The notes under the pieces were generated by a model that saw only the letters and a list, made by a program, of their open reading frames with translations, was not told where the DNA came from and did not search any database. Made by a program: the position numbers and the translations under genes. Positions 10,926-23,315 of a stretch of 64,000 nt of DNA are shown piece after piece (position 1 is the stretch's first letter; each line of letters starts with the position of its first letter). The stretch is from Stomorhina lunata (taxonomy: Eukaryota; Arthropoda; Insecta; Diptera; Rhiniidae): assembly GCA_933228675.1 (NCBI GenBank), contig OW121745.1:1531989-1595988 (forward strand), in the 5' to 3' direction.

Positions 10926-13429
10926 TACGTACAAAAATATTGGTTTTGTTCGTTTGTCATTATTTCATTAAAATTTTACATTTATAGTTCGAGCAAAAAG
11001 ACAGAGTATTAATGAAACTAAGCAGGTGGAAATACAATCAAGTTCTGAGTAAGAAGATGATGAAGTTTCCCAACAACCCTCATGCTCTTCGAAAATACAG
11101 AAAGTTTAAGGAAATATTCTTAGATATGGAAGTTGCATTAGTGAATGTAAAATCCGTTCGCGTTAATGTTTTTACTCGATGCGCTCAGAATTTATGACAG
11201 TTAAAATCATAGTTCGAAAAAATTCTCTAAAATACTGTATTTTAAGGTACTTGACTGGGTACATACCTAGTCAAGTTCGGTACAAAGTCACATACGTAAC
11301 AAAGTGTTCAATATAAAATACACAGCCTTTATCATAACGAACTTTCACGAAGTACTCTAAAAATAACGTACGTTGTTGACTACTTTAACGTACTCTGTAC
11401 CTAAACTTTAACGAACTCTTATTAAACTGACAACAATAAGAATAAAAGTATTGCCAAAAGTGAAATTTAAATTTTATCTATTATCCGCAATAGGAAAATA
11501 ATTAGGCAATCTTACTTTTTAAATTATTTTTAAAGGGGATTTACGGGATATATAAATAATTTTTTTTTAAATTAATTTATAGTAAGCATAAACTTTTATA
11601 TATAGTAAAAAACCACTGCTAATGATAAAAAGTAGTACTTTAGTATGAATATATCAATTTTTTACTTTTGCGACAAAATTGGAGAAATCGGAAACAAAGT
11701 TGATTTCCAGATTTCATTGAGCTTAGTTGTGTTACGCAATTAAAAAAAACATCCCAAATCTGACGATACTACTTTTATGTGTTTAGTAGTAAAAAATATA
11801 GTAGTAAAAATATAAATGTTTAGTGGTAAATAATATAAAATATATTTATTAATTGCAACTACATTTTATTTCATATATGTTAGTGTAAACTAAAAATTTA
11901 TAACGGCTATCGAACAAATCAAAATAATTCTATCGCTTAGGATGTAAACTCCTTACCTGGCAACACTTTCTTATATTTGCGTGTATATGCATGTTTATGA
12001 ATTTACCAGCAGTTCCAAATTGATGGACTGTTTCCAAGTTGGTAAAATGCTTGAAGATTTTAAGATATACTTCTGATTCAAGTAGGTTGGTAACTCAGCA
12101 ATAAGCCAGCACTTCGATATTACCAGGTAATTTATTTACCAAAAAGTACATGTTCAAATCGCTGCTCATTTTGTCAACTTTTAACCGTTTTTTATGAAAA
12201 TATACGAGTTATTTATGAATGCACAAGAACAAAATTTCGTCAAAATATTACGAACACACAAGTATGTTATCTAAAGATTCGTAACTTAGTACTTTAAAGT
12301 ACTCTAAAGTTAACTAAAAAATACTCTTAAATTTGTGTCTTTGTGTATCTAACATTGTTTCCGACTTAGTTAGGTACCTAAAAAATAAATAAGTTTAGTA
12401 CAATCTAATAAGGTACTGTTTTTTTCGAACTATGGTTAAAATAAAAATTTCTAAAAATAATTTAAAAAACATTTTATTTTATTTAGTATTATGTTGATTT
12501 GAACACAACTTTCAGGGGTTTTTTCATTTTATGCTGTTATGGTAAATTATACATGCCTTAACATTTGGTCCATCAAATTGTTAATCCTTATATTATTTTG
12601 GTGCGCTTCAGATCTAAGGTAAAGATTTTTTAAAGAATAGTTTTAACAACATTCCTGACCAATTTTGTGCCAAATTCGCGATGTGCTTCAGTAAAATGTT
12701 TTTAGATAAAAAATTTGCTATCTAAAACCATTAAAAGCAATATATACTTTTTGCACGATTTTCAAAATCTTCATAATATTTTAGCAAAAAATGTTTTGCG
12801 CTTTTGTGGTGTTAAATTTTGAGAAATTTACGTTCCAGTTTTCATCATTTACACCTGTCGTATGTTATACCCATATGGAGCAAATAATGAGAGGCGGCCG
12901 AAAAGTATGCAAATAAAAATAAAAATATGCGAATAAAAATCAAAAGTCGCGAAAAAGTACTTCAATTTTGGCAGCCATAAGTAGTATTAGAAGTGACGAA
13001 ATTAAAATTTAGAGGGTAATGGATTCATGGTGTCTATTTCATAAAATGACGACTTGGGTAAAAATGAGACGAAAGAAGAAGAAGACGAAATATGAAAAAA
13101 AACGTAAATAAGTTCGTTTTTTTTACGTTTTAGAAATTTGCATGCCAATTACGCTAAGAAGTGCAAACCTGCGCCACTAAGATTTTGTGTTCAATTTACC
13201 TGAAGTCTTAGGACTTCAAATCTGTAATTAGATTTTCCGAACACCTAAGAGTACAAAAATTATACAAGTTGAAAGTCGGTTTCATAGGAATTTTAACTGT
13301 TTGATTTTTACCTATTTATAATATATTTTTATGTATGAATTGATTTATAGTTTTTTGTTCAATGTTTAAGTAAAAATGTTATAAAAAAATGTGCGACTTT
13401 TTTTGTTTCTTCTCAGCACGTAATTAAGT
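10926..13429. other. no gene; AT-rich, repeat-derived
   Basis: No coding region that I can support. Short open stretches at 10734-10934 and 11012-11197 have no recognisable motif. The stretch around 12880-12960 (GGCGGCCGAAAAG, AAAAGTCGCG) resembles 6240-6310, so it may be the far side of an older repeat split by the 4.4 kb insertion. Confidence 0.3.
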
Positions 13430-13990
13430 TTGATAAAAATCGATCCACTCGATGTAACATAAATTGCCGAAATTTGAATTTGTTTTTTACTTTTTTAACT
13501 TATTTGATGTTTTGGCGATATCTAAGCGGCTGTTCACATATTAAGTAACGCTATTTACGCAGATTTTGACCCCCTCCCCAATCTGTGTAATAAATTTTAA
13601 TAGAAATACGCATACAGAATACCTCTACCGTTATAAAAGTCTTAACCCCCTTCCCCTAAAAACGTTACGTAATATGTGAACAGGTGCTTATGGACCGATT
13701 TTGATCAAATTTGATAGCGTGCGGAGTAGGAAAATTTCCTAAAATCAGATTCATAATTCATGTAGGCCATGGTGCAAAGTAAAATTTCCTAAAATGTAAT
13801 ATATAATTAAAAATATATTAAAAAAAAACAAAGTTTTCGGTAGTTTGCGGAACATGATGTTTGGTTTTGATGGATCGATTTTCATGTCAGTACACCCTCC
13901 AGGAGCTCCACAAACCCGATATGAGATAAGCGAACTGAATTTGTGGTCTGACATTCGAACATTGTAAAACCATTATATAGGTAATATTTT
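13430..13990 (+). repeat. family A fragment interrupted by a MITE
   Basis: Family A blocks TTTTGGCGATATC and GGACCGATTTTGATCAAATT lie either side of a 164-bp insertion. The downstream part shares the CCAGGAGCTCCACAAA segment of full A copies, here in degraded form. Confidence 0.6.
13525..13688. mobile_element. 164-bp MITE, TA-flanked
   Basis: The inverted ends read AGC-GGCTGTTCACATATTA-GTAACG with few mismatches and are flanked by TA at 13523 and 13689. It sits inside a family A fragment. The ends resemble those of the 100-bp MITE at 47594-47693 (TTCACAAATTAC, GTAACGC). Confidence 0.65.
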
Positions 13991-15600
13991 CTGAACTTAT
14001 ATTGAATACCTGGGAAACCAAAAATATACGCATAATATGCACCAAAAACTGAAAATTTTCTGATAGAATCTAAAAAATATGCTCTAAAAAAACAAAAAAC
14101 AATAGCTGTGTTTTTTTCGAAGTTTATATAAAATTCTAGTACAAAATTAAGCAGATATAAATTTCATAAGTAGTTATATTTATTGCTATCTAAAAATTAA
14201 GCAGCTATAAAAATGCAGCCAAGTTTTAAATTTTTGAATTTTTTTCAATTTTCAACACCAAAAAATGTCCAAATAACAAAATAAATATATTTTCAATATT
14301 TTTAAATGTTTGTTTTACAAATGGATTAACCACGAAGTGAAATTTAAGCCCCTTAAAAAGGAATTATAACTGGGACATTTGTAGACGGTTTGGAACTTGT
14401 TCGTGGGATGAAGAAAACTTCCGGGAAAATGTAAATAACAAATCAGGATAAGCGAATTCCTTTTTATTTTTTTAAATTTAAATGTTTTTATTTTGTACCC
14501 TACATCATAACAGTTGGGAGTGCATTGTGTTTGTTCTGATGTTTTTAATGTGAATAAATGTTTTACACAAACATAGATCGATTTAACGATATTGTTTCGA
14601 ATAAGCCCTACAGGACTTCCCTCTCGGAATTTACGTTTTTTATCTTTACAAGCAAAAATGTTTATTATAATAAAAAAAATTCAGCACAAATATAGCTTAT
14701 TGCAGATCAATAATCTAAATATTGATGGAAACGCACCAAAGGGCGCTTTTTGTGCAGATAAGTTTTATATAAATATAATCCATATTAAATCCCATATTAG
14801 GTGACAAATCACTTTTGTTTTTTCTACATATGACCTATGTGAAGTAGAGTATTATATAGTCGGTATTGATCAACTAAAGAGTTTTTAAAATTTTGATTTT
14901 AAAATTTTAAATTGGTGCTGCCAAGTCTTAAAAGCTAAGTAGCGATATCGTTTTATTGGAAATGGTTATAGTTATAGATATAAATTTCGAATAAAACACA
15001 GCTAATATACTTGTAAAAAAATGTTGACTTAAGTTTTTAAATCAAAAATATTTACACTATTTACAAGGTTCTTGTATCAAAGTATCAGTTGTATAATAGT
15101 ATAAAAATACATTGTATATTTGCATACAATTTTCACCCATGTGTTTATAAAATGTTGTATGCTGCAAGGTATCAATCATATGTAAATAGCTTATTGTTAG
15201 AAGAAGAAGAAGAAGGAAACTTAGAAATTAGAAAAAAAATAATTTAGTTCAAAGAAAAAAAAAATTAGTTATTTAAAAAGTATGAGGTAAATACAAAAAG
15301 GGTATCTTTTTAAAAATAAATTAAATTAAGGAAAATTGCAAATATTTTTGTTCTTCTTCTTTTTTAAATTATTGTTTGACACAGTTACAGATACACAATA
15401 CGATAATACACATATAAAAAAGAGTGTTCACAACTAACTTTTGTATGTCGTATTTTTAATTCGTGATAAGCGATACAAGCACGCTTGTTAAAGCATAATT
15501 GTGTATTACATCTAAGCAAATTTTTGTGTATTGAAAATTATCTTTCAACAACAGTAGAAGTAATAAGCCCAAAATTAAAAGCATTATTTCCACGACATTA
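13991..15600. other. no recognisable feature
   Basis: AT-rich sequence with homopolymer and AAGAAG-rich tracts (15199-15215). No gene and no family assignment. Confidence 0.3.
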
Positions 15601-15667
15601 AAGAACTAAGAGGAGAATCGATAAAAACCAGAGTTAATGGTTTTTATCGATTCTCCTCTTAGTTCTT
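15601..15667. repeat. perfect 30-bp inverted repeat, 7-base loop
   Basis: The arm 15601-15630 (beginning AAGAACTAAGAGGAGAATCG) is complementary without mismatch to 15638-15667, with loop GAGTTAA. Homology stops exactly at the arm ends. It is either a recent templated inverted duplication or a strong RNA hairpin if transcribed. Confidence 0.9.
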
Positions 15668-15977
15668 CACATATAATTTCTTTGTTTTTACTATTTGATC
15701 AAATTTAGTTCTAATTATATTTTTTTACTGTTTTTAAGGGTGTTTGTAACCAATTCATATTGCGCATTTAGTGAAATACCTGTTGTCTGTGGCTTTTAAA
15801 TATAATTTTCAATAAAGCCCCAATTCGATTAAATAGAAACTAAATCTGTTTTGGTTTGTGTATTTTTTAAAATGTATTTTGTGGGATTCATATATTGAGG
15901 CTCTTCTTTACTTAAGGCGCTAAGAACGTTTAACATTTTTTTCCACAATTTTTGGCTGCAACCCATGTTACTCATCA

Positions 15978-16505
15978 GGTTATAACGCGCTCGGGAGGCA
16001 ATGCAAGATCTGTATACATTTCTCTTAAAACATCAACCCTGTTTGTGGCCTTCAAAACAATTTTTTTAACGTTAGCAATTACTTTGTTAAAATGGCTTTT
16101 CCGGCTTTAAGCATATATGGCGCAGCATCAGTCACAAAATGCAAAACTGAAACTGTTAAATACTTTGGCAATTATAAAATGATTGGTCTTATCCAAAACT
16201 GCAATATTTTTGATTTGAGATTTCTTTGTCCGGATCTTAAATGCCAATAATAACATAAGGCATATTTTTTCCTGTCTAGTTCGTAGTTTCATCAATGGAG
16301 ATCCATATAAATATAATTTTTGATACGTTGGCAAATGTTATTTAAGCATTTTTTATATATACATTTTACATATTTTGAACGGAGTAGACTTTCAGAGGGC
16401 ATTTTGTAACTGGTGCATTCCTCAAAAAATTGTGTAATATTCTAATTTTTTGCTTAACCAAAAGAATGTTTGCAGCCAAAAATGCTTTGCACAGCTTTTC
16501 TGTAA
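15978..16505 (-). pseudogene. hAT-superfamily transposase fragment, decayed
   Basis: This is a relic of the central part of a hAT-type transposase. On the minus strand the blocks appear in the expected order: LCKAFLAANILLVK, a WISIDETTN motif (the ISIDETT-D type segment that holds a catalytic Asp), DAAPYMLKAGKAI, then NVKKIVLKATNRVDVLREMY and LALPPERVIT. The segment expected between KAGKAI and NVKKIV, including the usual HVTCLAHAL-type block, is missing. Several frameshifts and stops separate the blocks. The residue after DETT is Asn rather than Asp in the visible frame. No zinc finger or C-terminal dimerisation domain was found. Assignment is from motif recognition. Confidence 0.75.
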
Positions 16506-17502
16506 TAAACAGTTGTGACTGAGATTATTTTTTATCTTAATACACCTTGTTTTGATTAAATAACTAATTAGAGTAAGTTTAAGTAAAACAATGAAATTTA
16601 CATATCAAACATAACTTGGTTGATATCTGAACTAGGAAATTAAAAAAAAGATTTGAATAGGTGTGTTTTTTAGTTTTTTAAAAAGTTGAAAAACATGGTA
16701 AAGTATGATACAAAAAAGCTTAAAATTTTTCCAGTTTTAAACTGACAAAGAACTACATAAATATGTGCAATATGAGTGCTAAAATCTACTTCTAAAAGAT
16801 TCTTTCCGCCATATTTTTTTAAGAAATTATCCCTTAAATAACCAGTTCTCTGAATGAAACTATACTTATAAGTTAACTGTTTATATTTAAAATATGAACT
16901 TATAGCGAGGTTTTTAAAAACTATTCAATGTTTAATATCTAAGGATTTTATCTATGCATTTATATTTATTTATATATATTACTTAAATAAATTTTCTTTC
17001 AAGAGTTTCTTTTTTACAGTTAGGACATACTTTCCTGTACACATCGTAATAAAAACTGTTTCTGTATAATAAATTAATTGAAGGCGCCTTTGAACAATGT
17101 TTTAAATTTTCAATGAAATATTACAATAAATCATGTACCTTTAAAAAAAAAAATATTTAAAAAATATTGAAAAATTGTTTTTTTTTTTTAATCCTTTGAT
17201 TTAAAGTACGTACGGCTAAGCCGTTAGAGATATCGATTTAATTATTTTTTATGGTAATACGTTTAACAACTGTATGAGAAAAAATTACTTTTGTTCGACC
17301 TAAGCAAAGCTGACTTAGCGTTGGCCCACTGTAACAAAAATGGGTATGTAAATATCTTGAGGTATCAAAACAGTAAATTCAGTCAAACTTTTTAAAAATT
17401 AAAAAAAAAATAATATTTATTTTTATTTCATATAAGTCATCAAGGAAGTAGAATATTTTGGAAAACCATTAATAATTAGGAAAGCTTTCAACCAATATTA
17501 AG
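16506..17502. other. no recognisable feature
   Basis: AT-rich, with long A and T runs. It may include remains of the hAT element whose transposase lies to the left. Confidence 0.25.
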
Positions 17503-17510
17503 GTCTTATG

Positions 17511-18210
17511 TAGTGTGGCCATTTTGTCAATTTTGCAGCTAGATTTAACATTTTTATTTTTAATTTATCAGCAAATTTTCCATTTTGCAGTTAGCATTTT
17601 TTTAGCATTTGTCAATTATATTTTTAGCATTCTTTTTTTTTATTCAAAATATTTATTTACTCAAATAAGTAATCCTAATTTCAAAATGCACCACAATTTT
17701 TTGATCATTACAAATTTAAATATGTAACCCCGGCACTAAACAGAATGGAAATGGCATTACATTGATTATGTGTCAGAAAAAAATTTTGGTCGTGGACCAT
17801 GGGTATTGAAATTCATCAAAATCGGTCAATTGTTAATTTCTCACTTCCTGAAATCACACAGAAATCCATTTACCAAATGTCGGTGGAATTGGTCCATATT
17901 TATATATAGCTACCATACAAACTATTTTGTTAAAACTCACTAAATGAGATGACATTCACTTAAATGCTCTGAAGATAATTTTGAGTTTATTTGTTGCATT
18001 CGCAATTTCTGTAATAACTGGTATCAAATGGCAAAAATTTCGTACGTAAATGTATATAAATATGAAATTACATTGAATATTTCGATAATTATTCTGTTAC
18101 TTTTTAATCAGTTTGTTTCACTAAAATCATGTGGAATAAGCGTTTATGAAAGTAACAAAAAATAATACAGTAAAAATAGCAGTAAAATATTTTTGGATAT
18201 GGCCACACTG
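17511..18210. mobile_element. 700-bp hAT-type MITE with 8-bp target duplication
   Basis: The 8-bp direct duplication GTCTTATG lies at 17503-17510 and 18211-18218. Between them the ends are inverted: TAGTGTGGCCAT on the left, and CAGTGTGGCCAT on the right read inwards. An 8-bp duplication with CAGTG-like ends is the signature of hAT elements. There is no transposase. A fragment of family C (about 17745-18060) sits inside it. Confidence 0.85.
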
Positions 18211-18218
18211 GTCTTATG

Positions 18219-20221
18219 GAAAGCTCATTTAGTTATCTGTACCATGCTGATAAATACTTTTTTTAAAATATATTCTAAGTAGAAACATTTAAAAAAAATC
18301 TGAAGAAACCCTCACATTTTTCCCATATGTGTAATTGACATGTCCAAACATTGGCGTCAAATCGGCACGCGTTCCCGATTTCCGATCTAAATGAAACTTT
18401 GTATTTGGATTATTGGGGAAATGCAAAATGTAAAAAATTGGCGGGGGTAGTCTTTCTGTAAAATGACTTTCAATTTTTTGGGACACTCTAATGTACATTG
18501 TACACATATTGACATACATACATATTGACGTACAACAAAATAAAGGCAAATGCCTTGTATAATACAATTATAAGAGCGGTACACCATTATACTTTATAAT
18601 ATGTATACTTGTATTGTACATACATATTTGTATGTGAGTTTCTAATCTTTAGCTGCTGTCATCACAGATAGCATCACTTATTTGCCGCTTCGTTGCACTA
18701 CTTAAGATTCCAAAAGTATCCAGCTGTGCTGCGGTAAAATTTGAAACTTAAAATCCAGGCAGTCAGTCAACCCCTGATTTCATTATCTCTTGAATGTTTT
18801 TTATTTACTTATCGTCCTGGTGTTATTGTAGTTTTCTTATGTTTTTGCTTCACTTTTTCTAATTCGTTATATTGGAGGAAAAACACTTCATAGCCAGATT
18901 TGTTTAAAATTCAATTACAATGCAATTTATTTAACTTTTTTCATTACCTATTTAATCTGTTTATATAGTTTTTGTGGTTACATTCAGCAACCACTTCAAA
19001 CATAAAATTTGTAATTATTATATTTTTTTATTTTTCTTGTTATTGATTACAATATAATATTAAACTTTAATTCAACATAAATGTATGTACTTTGCCAAAA
19101 AATATTTCATCCGTACCCAACGACGATAACGATATCATTTACTCGCCAAGCAATTCCGAGAATGATTTTATTTTAGACTCGAAAGTAATAGACAGTTATA
19201 TTAACAAAAGGTACACTCGATAATGATATTATATTTTTTGAAAAAAATTATTAGAACTTACGAGTAGTTTCGCGATATTTGCCGAAATTTGAAAAAATAG
19301 CCATATTATAATAATATCATTTATTATAACTAATAATGGTTCTAAAATGATATCAATAAAAATAAAAATGCTGCATTTTAAGCTCTTAAGTGTTATTTTT
19401 ATTATATTATTTATTCAAATTATTTAATATATAAAATAAAATATGAGTTTTTTCTCAAGTTAAATTGAACACCAGTCGCACTATTACACTTCCGGTTTCA
19501 TTATATTTGTGATTTATGCAAATCGATGACTATCTGTAAAAAAATAAGTATTAAGGATATGCATCTCCCAGAGTTGTTAAATAATTCGTAATGTATAGTC
19601 GATAAAATGTGAACCAATTGTTCTTTGATAAATCGGCATCAGATGCGAGTTTGAGCAGCAATTTACAATAATCGCTCCACCAAATCTAAAAAAGAACATA
19701 TAGAACTATTAATTTACATAATTATTTAATAAAATAACAATAATACTAATACACGCTTTATGAGTTAAATAGGCGAAATAAATATCGCAAAGTAAAACGC
19801 CTTAAGAAAACTCTTTCCAAATCTATTGACAAAACTAATGTATTAAATATATTATATATTTTAAAGAATAATCATATTATTATAATTATGTTAATATTCT
19901 TACCAGATTCGATTGCAACTGTATTTAAATTCGTGTAATTCATATAATTATACACACACGTAAATAGATTGTAATTTATTTTCATAATTAATTTTACGGA
20001 AAATTTTTGATTTTTATTTCTAAGTCAAAAATTTTTTTAACGAGCTTTTATTACATTTTTTAAAAAATAGAATATTACAATTATATCATTTAGTCTTATA
20101 ATTCATAAGTCTAAAAACTCTTGAAATATTATATCATAATCGATACAGTATCGTTTTTTGGTTTATTGGGTATTGTTTTATAATAAAACAGTTTTTTATG
20201 CTAATGCTATATACACACACA
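18219..20221. other. no gene called; one short coding-like tract
   Basis: AT-rich. A 50-codon open tract at 19071-19223 (+) has unusually protein-like, acidic content (DDNDIIYSPSNSENDF), but no start codon, family match or splice support. The remainder is dominated by ATAAT-rich sequence. Confidence 0.3.
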
Positions 20222-20520
20222 TATATGTATATTAGGGGCATTACCACAATTTGGCCCTAGCACTGCCCTCACATGCGTGAGGACATTTAATTAAAAAGTT
20301 TTACTGTGGTGTATTGTCCCAAAATTTTGATAAACCCTTTTAAAACATTTTATATTAAAAAAAACGTTTGACTTTTTTCATAAAAAAATCTTTTTATATA
20401 AAAAAATGTTTTACTGGAGAAAAAAACTTATTTTTTTTTCTCTAATCTAATCGACCTTGATAGGGCTATTTTGATATTTGCAAACAATTTAAATAAGTTA
20501 TACCCCTAATGTACATATAT
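20222..20520. mobile_element. 300-bp MITE with ATTAGGGG tips
   Basis: The left end ATATATGTATATTAGGGGCA is mirrored at 20499-20520 (read inwards ATATATGTACATTAGGGGTA). The same tip recurs at 21064 and, reversed, at about 45602, so it marks a small family. Confidence 0.6.
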
Positions 20521-21063
20521 ACTCACAGTATTGTCAAATATTTAAATGTGCTGACAATGGACTGACAATAACCCCATTGTCATATGTCCAAAATTGTATG
20601 CAACTGACAATTTTATATGAGCTGACAATGATCGATAGGTATTGTTAATAAAGATATTTGACCATTTAACTGTCTATACATTAAAGCGACTCACTTTTAT
20701 GATTGTATTAGACTAAAGAGACGATAACAAAGGATTGAGCGAGATTTTCTTAAACCATATGTTTGATCTAGAGTGATTCTCATAAGTATGTGATTTTTTA
20801 GTGTAATAACCTTTATTGATTCTTTTTGCATTTACCGATATTATGTAGTTCTTTAAAAGTCATCACAAAACTTTGCCTCTTTATGCAACTAACTATTTTG
20901 ATATGATCCAATCCCTTTAATTCTTCTAGGATCTAAATGAAATGATAATAAAAAAACTCTATTATGCGACAGCGCAATACATTGACATAGAAAGCAAAAC
21001 TAATCTTCCACTTTTTCGTTTCACCACCTGCTGATATCAAAATACCATCATAACACCATCTGA

Positions 21064-22010
21064 TATATGTACTTTAGGGTGACAGGAAAAATGTTTTTCT
21101 TCGATTTCAAATGTTGTTCAACGGAATATTATGACACAAGGTCTAAAAGTTTAGTTCTGAAATTTTGAGCCAAATCTTACAACGTTCTATGGGCGCGCAT
21201 CGGGTCCAAAGTTTTAGAGCTCATTTGTATGGCGAAAAATGGGTTATTTTTTATTTTTGAGAAATTTCAACCAAAAATATTAAATAAAACCAAAAATATT
21301 AAAGAAAACTAACACAGCTTTATTTCAAATAGTCAAAAACAAAAATCCATGAAGTTGTTTTGGAGTTATTCCATTTTTCCCCTGAAAAATTTTATGTTAT
21401 AAAAAAAGAAATTTAAAAATAGACATAATTTATCATTAAATGACTCGTTAGTATTGAATAGTTTAGTTTTGCTTAAATATAATCGAATTTACATAGCTTT
21501 TTCCATGTTGGAAAATGGTACATTTTTCTCAGGTCGGTTTCAAAAATCATTTTTTAATTTTTCGAAACTTTTGTTCAACAAATATTATAAATTTAAAATT
21601 TACTCACCAGTGTGTTAAAACAGGCAAATGAGAGAACAGTTTTGCCGTACCTGTGACTTAAAATTTAAGAATTTCGCGAAGATGTAGAGGAAGAACTAGA
21701 TGCTCGGTAAATTTTACTTGTAATTAATTTTAAAATAAAAATATGACTTTTCAAACCGACCTGAGAAAAATGTACCAACATGGAAAAAGCTAAGTAAATT
21801 CGATTATATTTAAGCAAAACTAAACTATGCAATACTAACGAGTCTTTTAATGATAAAAAACATTTTTCACCATACAAATAGGCTCTAAAACTTTGAGCCC
21901 GATGCGAGCCCTTAGAACGTTGTCCAATTCGGGTCAAATTTTCAAAACTAAACTTTAAGACCTATTGTTACAATATTCCGTTGAAAAGGAAGAACGCATA
22001 AAGGCCTCAA
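21064..22010. repeat. long palindromic (fold-back) repeat
   Basis: Segments 21119-21245 and 21437-21550 reappear reverse-complemented at 21865-21986 and 21745-21860, with scattered substitutions. Landmarks include CAACGGAATATT, CGCATCGGG, ACTCGTTAGTATT and TTTCTCAGGTCGGTTT. The left arm carries about 190 extra bases between the two segments. Single-arm relatives lie at 45290-45625 and 61710-61800. Confidence 0.85.
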
Positions 22011-22239
22011 TAGTAAATGTAACGGTTCAGTTTTGAGTAGAACTTGTAAAACTTAAAACGAAAAATTGTCACAAGACCTTTTTGGGAAAAAAAATTATTG
22101 GAAACTTTTATTTATTACATATTATTATTTTACTTCTTTAGAAATTAAGTCACTTTTACGTCCAAGTCTCAAAGGCTAAATAAAGTTTATATGTTTGTCA
22201 GTAGGTTTGATAAATTTTCCAATCATTTTATGCATTTTT

Positions 22240-22632
22240 ATACCCACCATCAAAAAGAATATTGTCTCAAAAGCCAAAAGGGTTATATATTCTGAATATG
22301 TATGAAATTTTAAGCCAATTGAGCGATTTCCGTCTGTCTGTTGAAATCACAATAACACATAAACGAAAAAGGCTAGGTCACTGAAACCTGGCAAAGATAT
22401 TCTTTATTTTTGGGAATATTTTAATATAACCTCGTCTTGTTTTGGTTAAATGTTGAACTATAAAGCTACTGCAACCGAATTTAGTTCAAATATTTTGCCA
22501 ACTAGCTTAACAATTTATTTCAAATTTGGTGTACGTTTTGAATTAGATGCATTCTCGTAGATATATGAGATATGTTTTATGGTGGAAATATAAAATTCGG
22601 CACAGCCGCATATAACACTCTTACTTGTTTAT
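22240..22632 (+). repeat. family B copy, internally deleted
   Basis: It begins TTTTTATACCCACCATC and ends with the family terminus AACACTCTTACTTGTTTA after a degraded hairpin (ATTCGGCACAGCCGCAT). Only about 390 bases long. Confidence 0.75.
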
Positions 22633-23049
22633 ATTGGAAATGTAATACTGAAATACAATTTCAATCGTTCCACCTGACCGAAACTATATACATTCTTCAT
22701 TTTAAAGGACTTCAATTTTAATGATATGCAATTTAGTTAGAGCTCCACAGGAATCACATTTATGCTGATAAATTGAATACAATTGTAATAGCTATGACGA
22801 CTAAATTTGAAATAGAGAAGTTTCATGCAACTATTGGTCATTATATCACATTTTATAGGAATCGGTCCATATTTGGCCATAGTCACTCCCGAAAACCAAT
22901 AAAATGCCACAAACGCCAGTTAAAAGCTGTTAAATTATGAACTATTTAATTTTGCATAAATAAGCTTAACATAGATACTAGCCAGTATATACAATTTTGT
23001 GACAATCGGTCAACATTTCACTATAGTTCTTATATATATAACATCCCCT

Positions 23050-23315
23050 TTTTATACCCACCATCAAAAAGGGTATATTGAGATTGTCATTTCGTTTGTA
23101 ATTTCCTTAATATTGGCTCAAAAATCAAAAACGACATATATTCTGAATCCTTATGAAATTCTAAGACGATGACTGTCTGTCCGTCTGTCTGTTGAAACTT
23201 AGTAAAAACATTCCCCATCTATGAGAAAATTTTGGTATTGAAATTGGGCAAAATCGGTTAACATTTGACCATAGCTCCCGTATAACCTCGTCTAGGCTAA
23301 TCGCTTATTTGCTAA
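23050..23315 (+). repeat. family B 5' head
   Basis: Starts TTTTTATACCCACCATC and follows the B consensus (GAGATTGTCATTTCGTTTG) until it is cut at about 23315 by the start of a family A copy. Confidence 0.7.

Noticed and set aside
18289..18587. Overlapping open frames of 92 and 66 codons
   Set aside because: No protein motif in either frame and no start or context that favours one of them.
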